In this document: piece by piece, positions 56,401 through 64,000 of the stretch | How the letters are laid out: every line of letters starts with the position of its first letter | Position numbering within the stretch: position 1 is the stretch's first letter | Assembly: GCF_964275005.1 (NCBI RefSeq) | Contig: NW_027307662.1 | Location: 1 to 64,000 of the forward strand | Reading direction: 5' to 3' | Length of the DNA stretch: 64,000 nt | Source: Diadema setosum | Lineage: Eukaryota; Echinodermata; Echinoidea; Diadematoida; Diadematidae | Notes under the pieces: model-generated | Database searches by the model: none | What the model was told of the DNA's origin: nothing | The model's input: the letters and a program-made list of their open reading frames with translations, nothing else | Position numbers and translations under genes: made by a program

Positions 56401-56725
56401 AGAGATACAAGGACTGCTTGAAAAAAACCTTGAGCACCTGCAACATCGATCACCGACGGTGGGCTGCTATCGCCTCTGATCGCACATCTTGGCGCCTTAC
56501 TGTTCGACGAGCAACAGCCGCCTTCGAGGATGATCGCAGGGCCCGACTCAAGAGAAAAAAAACAACAGAGGAAAAACCCAACACCCAACATCAACCAACC
56601 GACTTTCCCGTGCAACCGCTGCAACCGTGCCTGCCTGTCCCGCATCGGACTCATCAGTCACTTTCGAGCCTGCAGCAGACGTGGACTTCCTTAAATCTTC
56701 GTTCGCGAAGCAAAGCCATACTATA
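53420..56725 (+). mobile_element. RTE-type LINE, nearly intact
   Basis: One long coding region with endonuclease, reverse transcriptase and a C-terminal zinc-finger-like motif occupies the element, in the usual RTE order and length (about 1,090 codons). The wording is close to the RTE proteins often mis-named craniofacial development protein 2 in animal genomes. CACAGTGTG-type repeats lie on both sides. Only a stop and a frameshift were found in the coding region, so the copy is fairly young. The 5' untranslated region and the true start codon are not clear. Confidence 0.85.
53421..56713 (+). pseudogene. RTE LINE endonuclease-reverse transcriptase ORF with one stop and one frameshift
   Basis: The frame opens after a stop at 53418-53420; there is no ATG before LKLACWNVRTM, and the first ATG is at 53526, inside the endonuclease. 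Endonuclease motifs are WNVRT, LSEVRLADE, ILGDFNARVG and TDHRLDRC. Reverse-transcriptase motifs are KAAGVDGIPPEV, NYRGITLLSIAGKILARIL, TFVDLTKAFDTV, NGVKQGCVLAPTLF and ELLFADDAALVAH. A single TAG (55880-55882, after QPAPR) interrupts the frame, which continues at once with DYQSPHITIGQTELK and, from 56088, MYRAVVLPTLLYGSESWALY. A frameshift near the A run at about 56555 shifts the end, where CNRCNRAC and SHFRAC form a cysteine/histidine cluster typical of RTE tails. Confidence 0.85.
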
Positions 56726-57010
56726 CCACAGTGTGCAACACAACGTCATCACACTGTGCAACAGAGCGTTACCACATGGTCCAAAACACATATTAAACAC
56801 ACTGTGAATCAAACCACCGTCTCGCACACTGTGTACCATAGGGTTTTAAGCACATAGACCATTACACTGTGGTAGCCACCACATAATACACCACTCTATA
56901 GTATTCATCGCATAGTCCATCACGCTAATGGTCCTTACCAGATAGTCTACCACACTACGGTAGTCACCACATAGTCCACCATATATACTGCGGTAGTCAC
57001 CACATAGTCA
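56725..57010. repeat. CACAGTGTG / CACCACATAGTC repeat right of the RTE LINE
   Basis: Begins ACCACAGTGTGCAACACAAC and continues as loose repeats of CACTGTG, ACCACATAGTCCACCA and GGTAGTCACCACATAGTC with a period near 30-50 bp. It may be the LINE's own 3' tail or a minisatellite target. Confidence 0.6.
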
Positions 57011-57572
57011 TCTGGTGTATCAATATAAATATGATAATATGGGTGAGAATTTTGAATGATGTACAATTGTCAATTTTCGCACCTTATGACGCTCTTTCTC
57101 TTAGAACACACCAGGATGATCTAATTACCCAGTTTCTCTCATGTCATCTCAAAGCCTTCTAAATTTCCTTCTAGGAAATGTATGGGTTTGTTTACTTTTG
57201 ACTGATATTTTGCATTTGCCAAGGACTTGAAGCGTAAAAAGAAGGTAAAAATACTATTTTCACAATAATTTTTGTTTTTTCAAACCAATGATGTGACTTT
57301 TTAAAGTACTTGACATCTATTATATGATCTGATATATCATTGGTATGTACCACAAAATAATAAGAATTTTATGAGCACGTATAAAATTACACAGAACAAA
57401 CGACGTTTCTCCCTAATGTCTATCGCTGCTGCAAATTCTAACAGTTGTTGTCTCAACTGTAATGTATACAAACATTTGGTGTTCCGCCTAATGTACATAT
57501 CCAGCAAAAATGTACGTCTGCAGGCTGTACATGGGATGTAACATTCTTTTATGTAAAATTATACTCACTTTT
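57011..57572. other. Non-coding stretch, nothing recognised
   Basis: AT-rich, no gene or named repeat seen. Confidence 0.4.
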
Positions 57573-57773
57573 CGTCACGGACGTGCGTCCGCTATACACT
57601 AACAAAGATCGAAGGCCATTGAAAGTTATGGGGGATATTATTCTGAGTCGTAATCAACTAAGAACTAGCCACATGGTGATATGTATGTTTTGAGTTTCTG
57701 CTCATCCCTTGTCAAATACGAACCGAAATTACATCTTTAGACGAACCTCCGTGAAAAAAGAACGTCCGTGACG
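57573..57773. mobile_element. Possible 201-bp MITE (CGTCACGGACGT ends)
   Basis: CGTCACGGACGT (57573-57584) and ACGTCCGTGACG (57762-57773) are exact inverted copies. Similarity does not extend far inside and the target duplication is unclear. A lone GTGACGGACGTGC lies near 59618. Confidence 0.45.
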
Positions 57774-58596
57774 ATTAAAATGTTATCGAATGGGGCTCCA
57801 TCTTGCTTTGATGGAGCAGGCACATTTTACTTCTGGCTCTCTTGCCGAGGAGCTGCATGCCATGTTTGGAGTGGACTGGGGCTCGTCTGCAGTTTTTGGA
57901 CTATACGAATCACCGAAAACCAAGCAAATAGCTAGTGTACATTTTCTCTGAAAATCCTCCTCCTACTCCCTCTCTGAGCTATTTATTATGTTGAAAGGGT
58001 GTCAGAATTCTAATGATTTGCATTAAAAATACCTTTTCAAAATTTTATGATGAACAAACAGCTAAAAATTTACTTGCAATTGAGTATCTGAATAAAGAAC
58101 GACCTAAGTCCATGGAAGGTCATTTCGAGTAAACTTACTTGTCTAATAATATTCTATTTAAATACTGTGATGGGAAACGAACATTGTATATACAAATTAG
58201 TACATATATTATTATCAAAATTGACATTTGCATCAATTGTCGAGAGGTTATTTTGCTCTGCCGGGTGACAAGATTGACTAATTTTAGAAAAAAATTAAAG
58301 TTAAGGAATAACATCTGTTCTTGTCTCTTTCCAACAGCAGTGACTGATTCGGTTACCACAGTGGACCTAAATAGTGGAATATCAACTACGCCCCCGCTTC
58401 ATGGTAAGATTGTGATTAACACGGAAAGAAAATAAAATATATGAATATCATCTTGAAATCACTTGAACGTAAGTAAGTGCCCACTGGACGTCATCTGTTC
58501 AAGTTACATACAGTTAGGAAGCCTAGAAAACTATAAAGGAAATGACAGTCTTTGTCGCTATGTTTTGTTGGGTTTTCATACCATAGCCACGCTTTT
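57774..58596. other. Non-coding stretch, nothing recognised
   Basis: No gene is seen. GGGGCTCCATCTTGCTTTGA and GATGGAGCAGGC near 57790 are weak coding-like text with no clear frame. Confidence 0.4.
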
Positions 58597-58600
58597 TTAA

Positions 58601-59347
58601 CCCTAAAAAGGCGGGGGGGGGGGTTGATTCCCCCTCAACATTTTTCGCGACTACTCCGCCGCGCGAATTTTTTTGACCGCGCCGTTCGCTGACTTTTTAC
58701 TTTCAAGTCTCGCGCATCTTTTGACACCATTTTCGCGAAAATTGCGCATACCGTTACCGCTGCATGATGTTTTATACATGCCTGTCAGGCCAAAAATGGC
58801 TCAAAAACGTGATTTTGTGTATAAAGTCTATGCAAATGGAGTTTTCTCTTCCTGTTCATAAAGATTATTCTAACTTTCATAGACTGAAACTAATTAATTT
58901 TAGCATAATTATGCTTGAAATAGGTTCTGTCATAAATTTTACGGGAAAAAAAATTATAAAACAAGGAGTCGAAAAACAAGGAAATACATAAGAAATTCAT
59001 AAAACAATGAAATACACAAGAAATTGATTTTGATACCAAATTTTTTCAAGTATATTGTTAGGAATGCTACAAAGAATGTTTTCACCAAAAATTAGGATTC
59101 TAGGAGCTTTAATTTCTGATCTAGAGCAAAATGTATGATTTTATACATATATTAGCATAATTAATTATTATGACAAAAAATTCCATTTCCTTTTGCATAG
59201 CGTGGTAGAATGCGCCACAGGCAATGCACGTACCAAATTTCATGGCGATTGCGCGATCGATGGCCGAGATCTCAGGGGGTGGGGGGGGGGGTTGAATCAA
59301 CCCCTCCCCGGCCACAGAACACTGAAAACAGCCCGGCCTGGTTAGGG
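58601..59347. mobile_element. piggyBac-like MITE 2 (TTAA target)
   Basis: TTAA (58597-58600 and 59348-59351) flanks an element that starts CCCTAAAAAGGCGGGGG and ends CCCGGCCTGGTTAGGG. It has the same plan as 35939-36736: a G run near each end (58612-58623 and about 59275-59291), CGCGCGAATTTTTTTGACCG-type text after the left one, a GCGCGATCGATGGCCGAGAT block before the right one. It has no transposase. Confidence 0.8.
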
Positions 59348-59351
59348 TTAA

Positions 59352-59982
59352 AGAGTTTCATCAAGTCTATAAGAGTCTTTCCACAAAAAAATGTGCATAC
59401 TTTTCACAATACAGACAATCCTTTGCATATATCTTTATGACTGTGATCTTATCCTTGTCCTTCAGTGATGGAAGTATTAGAGTCTATATATTTTTTTTAG
59501 CTTCAATAATAATAATAAGTAATATTAATAGTAGTCGTAATAACAATAATGACAATTAGCGGAAAACTCCTTTGAGTGTTGTTTAATACAAGTGTTGTAG
59601 GCTTACTAGTATATCTGTGACGGACGTGCTAAACAGGCGCTATTTGGCTGAAAATGGTATTCAGCAGTGCACATGCGCCAGACAGCGGTTCTAATTGTGC
59701 AAATGGTTGTATCGTCATTGTATTCACGTCCTTTTTGAAAGTAAAGCTCGCAATTATGTGTCAGTGTCGGAACATGGTTCTTTACAGGAAATAAAGACAG
59801 GTAAAAAAAATAATAAATAGGCTGTAGGAAATTCAATTATCGCAAATAATTGACAAATGCCCTGCACGTATGGAAATTCTGTTAATCGTTCATGTCATGT
59901 AAATCTTTCCTAACAATATTTCACCATAAATAAGTTAAGTATACGTTATTTTGTTTGCAATTCAGAAGACTCTTTCGTATTG
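59352..59982. other. Non-coding stretch, nothing recognised
   Basis: AT-rich, with an AAT repeat at 59503-59560. No gene seen. Confidence 0.4.
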
Positions 59983-61080
59983 TTAACCTTCCCATAAAAA
60001 AGGAAGAAAAATCCACTCGCTCGCCAATAATTCTGTAATGAAGCTGTCGCTGTATATACTAAACTGAGATGTAACTAATCGCTTGATAATGGTCACCTTT
60101 CCATACAATGTCAGTTTTCTCATTCTCCATAAATCTAACGTATTTTTCATTTTCCCTATTTTGCCCTCCCAGTTAAGATTTTTGACTTCTTTGTAACATT
60201 TCCCAACATATATTCCCAGACATTTTATGGCATCTTCTGTGAGATTCAATATTTCGAATATCTAAATTCAATCTCATAAACTTAGATTTTGACCCCTTTA
60301 TTTTTGGGCCAGCATTTTCACCAAAAAATTCCAATTATTTCATTTCTTCTTTAAAAGAATCAACAGAATGGACTAAAATTGTAGTATCATCAGCAAATTG
60401 CGTTATTCCAGTATCTTTATACTCATTATCTGATTAATATTTGAACTAGAATACCTTTTATTTTCACATTCTGTTTAATTTCTGCTGCTAAAATTTCTGC
60501 AACAATAATAAACAAAAGATCTGATAACGGACATCCTTGCTGTACACCTCTTTTAATAAAGAATTCTTCAAAATGTATAACATTTTAATTCATCTGATGA
60601 TAGATTCTTTAAATCTAATTTCTTTCAACAAACCAAACAAAAATTCATGGTTAGTAGTACCAAATCCTTTCTTGAAATCTAATGACATAATGATAGCGGG
60701 TATTTCAGTACATTGACAATAATCGATTACATCCTGAACTGACCGTATACACTCTGATGCAGAACGATGTTCATGGAACCGTATTGGTCTTCAGATATAA
60801 TACAAGGAATTGTTTTCTTCAATCTGATTGTCAAAACACGAGCCGTCAACTTATAATGTATATTAAGCAACGAAATTGGACGCCAATTATCTAATATATT
60901 CTTATTACCTTTTTTAAACAGAAGTGTTAGAACACATGAGCTTGGCTTTGAGAAAAAGACAATTCTTTTTTCATATCCTTGATTCAGACTGTCGATTACC
61001 ATTTGTTTCAGGTCTTCCCAGAAACATCTGTAAAATTCTACACTAAGCCCGTCACTGCCAGGTGGCTTTGATATTTAATT
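59983..61080 (-). mobile_element. L1/Tx1-like LINE reverse-transcriptase remnant
   Basis: On the minus strand, KPPGSDGL-like text at 61060, then LTLLFKKGNKNILDNWRPIS and LNIHYKLTARVLTIRLKK (about 60940-60830), EDQYGS, a broken IMSLDFKK block near 60690, FADDTTILVHS near 60390, and KCLGIYVG plus LTLYGKVTIIKRLV (60210-60070). KGNKKNL-NWRPISLLN and KIL-RVL-RL are hallmarks of the L1/Tx1 group. Many stops and frameshifts split it, and both ends are missing. Distinct from the CR1-like and RTE LINEs elsewhere in the window. Confidence 0.75.
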
Positions 61081-61309
61081 TCCAATACAGATGAGTTTCT
61101 ATTGTAGAATTTATGCATTTGTTAACCCCAATCGACGAAAATTTTGAGCCAACAACACCTGCGTTTAACGTAGGATACGTTGTGATCAAATTGTATGAAA
61201 ACAAAATAAACCATGCATAGTTATTTTCCCTTAATAATAACCAAAAACGGCCCAGTGGTGAGCCAACGCCCATCCTCTATATTTTCAGCGACCATTTCAT
61301 TGCTTGATT

Positions 61310-61800
61310 TTTTGTCTGTCTTTCTTTCTTTTCTGAGCCGCGCCGGTCTCTGATTTTTTTACTTTCATGTCTTCCTCGTCTTATGACACAATGCATTTTC
61401 CCCAAAAATCGGGTAAAGTGTTACGACGCTGTATGATCTTTAATACACGCTCGCCAATCCGAAAGTGGCTTTAAAATGAGGGTTTTTTTCAGCGTATTCA
61501 TACATATATTATTATTTTCACTTTACCTAACTGAAATAGATTTATTTTAGCATAATTTTTCTTCAAAATGGATCTGTGATAAAAAAGAATGTCGTAAACA
61601 GGGAAATTCTTAAGAAATTAATGAAAATATAACACACAATATATTGATAAAACAATTTGATACATACGTTGTAATAAATAAATGCTACAAAGACTTCTTG
61701 GGCCAAAAATCGTTATTCTAGGGGATTCTTCTGATTTAAAGCAAAACGTCTAATTTTACGGAAATATTAGCATTAGTAATTAAAATCTCAAATTTGCATA
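61310..61800. mobile_element. Decayed third copy of the TTAA MITE family
   Basis: GAGCCGCGCCGGTCTCTGAT, ACTTTCATGTCTTCCTCGTC and CGCTGTATGATCTTTAATAC follow the same order as CCGCGCCGTTCGCTGACTTT, ACTTTCAAGTCTCGCGCATC and CGCTGCATGATGTTTTATAC in 58670-58780. The terminal CCC/GGG ends and G runs are not visible. The right part ends near a (TA)n tract (61801-61831). Confidence 0.55.
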
Positions 61801-61832
61801 TATAATATATATACACGTATATATATATATAG

Positions 61833-62592
61833 CTAACCCCGAAACCCCGATTTTTCCTAAGGGTCGACCAATCATGTACAGAAGCGGATAAATGTTGGTC
61901 TGGTCTGTTAGCTTCTCTCTGTACTGGTCCGGGGTTAGGAAATCACATAGACACCAATTAACATAAAGTAGTGAGTCAATATAAAAGGAAAATCTTAAAA
62001 TTCAAAATTTGTCTTCCAAGGCACAAACAAGAAAAATTGCAACATTGCGACATATTTTCTTTCATTTGGAAATGCCCTTCAAGATAACAATGATAGAAAC
62101 AATATCTACACGAGAGTCATGAACGAAATGGCTAAAATAAGTTTTCAATTTCATTATTTCTTTATTCTGTGTTCTTTATACAGGGTTATCTCGTCAGTAC
62201 ATACAACCTTGTATTACATGAAAATGTTCAAATACAGCTTGCAATTGCAACAAGATAAAAAGGAAAATTAAGGGGAGAAAACAAAAGTTTTCTCTTAACT
62301 CAAACTTCCAATGACATACATTTATCGGTAGTGAAGGCATAGCGATGATTAAATGAACAGAGCATCTGTTTTTCATTCTTTCAATTTCGTAATCTAAGAA
62401 TTCAAGAGACAGCTTCAAGAACCAGGCATTATCTTAAACTTTCCTAATTTGAGAAATCGATTCAAATTTTTACAATTTTTGTTTAGAATGCTTCTTCTTT
62501 GATTTCGTTTGAATTTGGATTTGACAAAATATTCTTCATATTTCTCAATTGTTTTGTATTTTAGTGATCTTTTGGGCTTGAAAAATATAAAT
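61833..62592. other. Non-coding stretch
   Basis: A short inverted pair, GCTAACCCCGA (61832) and GGTCCGGGGTTAGG (61927), may be a ~100-bp MITE. Otherwise AT-rich, no gene seen. Confidence 0.4.
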
Positions 62593-62801
62593 CGTCGTGC
62601 GCATGGCAGATTGTCGTTAGCGCGCTTCCGTGCGCATGGCAGATTGTTGTTAGAGCACTTCCGTGCGCATGGCAAAATGTTGTTAACCCTATGCGCACTC
62701 CCACACCCTAACGACAATCTGCCATGCGCACTCCCACACTGTAACGACAATCTGCCAGGCGCAGGGAAACGCGCTAACGACAATCTGCCATGCGCACGAC
62801 A
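62593..62801. repeat. Hairpin of three direct and three inverted 33-bp units
   Basis: GTGCGCATGGCAGATTGT starts forward units at 62597, 62630 and 62663 (period 33). The inverse, ACAATCTGCCATGCGCAC or variants, occupies about 62691-62800 in three units. The two arms can pair over roughly 95 bp each. Both strands have open frames through it, which is expected of a 33-bp period and not evidence of a protein. Confidence 0.9.
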
Positions 62802-62991
62802 AAATATCATACATTAGCTGTTGAGTCTTAAATAGGGTGTTTATTATTTTAAATCTATCGTTAGTTCTTTATATGCTACGTGGAAAAGTGCTTAAGAATG
62901 AATGACAGGTAGTTCATTTTTGTAATTTACTCGGGAAGAGAAAAACAAATTTGTTAATTGAAAGAAAGATATTATTCAGAGGAGTGAAGGC

Positions 62992-63075
62992 TCAGGTTTG
63001 AGTTTCCTCAGTTTGTCTCCCTCTTAATAAATTTTCATTTGTAGAGGGATACAAACTGAAGAAACTCAAACCTGA
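62992..63075. repeat. 84-bp near-perfect hairpin
   Basis: TCAGGTTTGAGTTTCCTCAG on the left pairs with CTGAAGAAACTCAAACCTGA on the right; the full stem is 33 bp with two mismatches and a loop of about 18. AACAAATTTGTT, itself a palindrome, occurs on both outer sides (62944 and 63075). The form fits either a small-RNA precursor or a tiny foldback MITE. Not seen elsewhere in the window. Confidence 0.75.
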
Positions 63076-63089
63076 ACAAATTTGTTCCT

Positions 63090-64000
63090 CCTGCGCTAGA
63101 TTTCCCTCTTAATTGACTTACCAGGTTGATAACTTTTGATTAATTTTTATATGGCATATGTGACCATGCACCACAAAACCAACACAAATTGATTTTTTTC
63201 CTAAGGGCAGATTGTGAAAGAGAAGACTCTTAGCTTTAAAATGATTTATAACTGAATTCAAATGGTTTCCCCTAACCTACCAGAATGCACACATTCTGGA
63301 AAAAGTGTGAACTGAGAAAAGGGGCTCTGAAGTACATTGTTTATTCAAGCGATTAATCTTTGCCAGGAAAGGGACAAAACACAAGATATAAACTACCTGA
63401 GCAACAATAATGAAGGAATTACCAGATTAAGCTAGAATTCAGCATGTTCTATTAACACATTCTTGCCATGATCAATGCTAATTTTAAAAGCAGTAGTGTC
63501 GTCCCTTCGAAAGTTATTAGACTTGAAAATGAATAGTGTACAAAGGATTTCAAGACATAACAAATTTCCTCCAAGACATGACTGATCATTCTCCTCTTCC
63601 CCAAAAATGGGGTTGTAGAAAAACTGCTAAAAACACACTTTCCCATTCATGCTAAGATCCCAAACTGAAGTATAGTATAGAATAAAGATCGCTTTTTTGA
63701 GCCCTCATGTAAAACCATTAAGGGGTGCGAATTTTTGTTTGTTTTGTGGTGAATGGTCACTTATAACACATTTCAACTTAACTTTCAGCAAAATAGTCTA
63801 TGAGAAATCAACATTTTAAAAGACTTTACTTCTTTTTTTTTTCTTTTTTCTTTTTTGCTGAGTATATTAAATTGAGTGTACATAATGGTTGGGGTAGAGA
63901 TTCATGTTTTGAACATTCCTAAGTAAGATAATGAGAAACCTTTTATGAAATAATATTTCATTATGAAAGAGCACGTAAGGTTAAGAAGGATCAAACGTCT
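63090..64000. other. Non-coding stretch, nothing recognised
   Basis: AT-rich, with a T run near 63832-63855. A minus-strand frame at 63646-63452 is short and unlike any known protein. Confidence 0.45.

Noticed and set aside
62415-62817. RAHGRLSLARF-type repeat protein
   Set aside because: The 33-bp period keeps any open frame open on both strands; the hairpin explains it.

Overview
The window looks like a repeat-rich intergenic stretch from a marine invertebrate, most likely an echinoderm such as a sea urchin. That is an inference from the kinds of transposons present and from frequent short words such as TCTAGATCTAG and ACATGTAC; no marker gene pins the species. I found no convincing host protein-coding gene in 64 kb. 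Almost everything that can be named is a mobile element, an element remnant, a satellite or a simple repeat, and several elements sit inside one another.

Layout. 0-4 kb: short tandem repeats, a 5'-truncated LINE end and a fossil piece of an LTR element. 4-10 kb: two diverged copies of a THAP-exon-bearing DNA element on the minus strand, about 4 kb apart; the first holds two MITEs that the second lacks. 10-14 kb: AT-rich DNA with two short dispersed motifs and a small MITE. 14.1-17.9 kb: a foldback-like array of ~190-bp units that invert about a central (TA)n.

18.2-38.2 kb: a nested stack. A Ty3/gypsy-type retroelement on the minus strand (18170-38236, 162-bp LTRs differing at 2 sites, 5-bp target duplication CTGAG) has its 5' LTR split by a 12.9-kb DNA transposon (25223-38162) with 33-bp terminal inverted repeats, a perfect 8-bp target duplication (GTACCGTC) and a decayed THAP exon near its left end. 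That transposon carries a 6.9-kb unclassified TIR element (26285-33205) and a ~70-bp minisatellite hit by three further DNA elements. The near-identical LTRs imply the gypsy copy is young, so the 12.9-kb element probably jumped recently with its old passengers on board. This is the most interesting structure in the window.

41.2-45.0 kb: a 3.75-kb TA-flanked element holding a ~163-bp satellite rich in CGAGCG words. 45.3-51.9 kb: a nearly full-length CR1/Jockey-group LINE on the minus strand, ORF1 and ORF2 recognisable but broken, split by a 2-kb DNA element just after the ORF2 start. 53.4-56.7 kb: a nearly intact RTE-type LINE on the plus strand. 58.6-61.8 kb: TTAA-flanked piggyBac-like MITEs and an L1/Tx1-like LINE remnant. 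62.6-63.1 kb: two strong hairpins, one made of 33-bp repeats and one shaped like a small-RNA precursor.

There are no operons or cooperating genes here. The biology to read is the order of insertions and whether any hairpin, duplicated exon or dispersed motif has been put to use.
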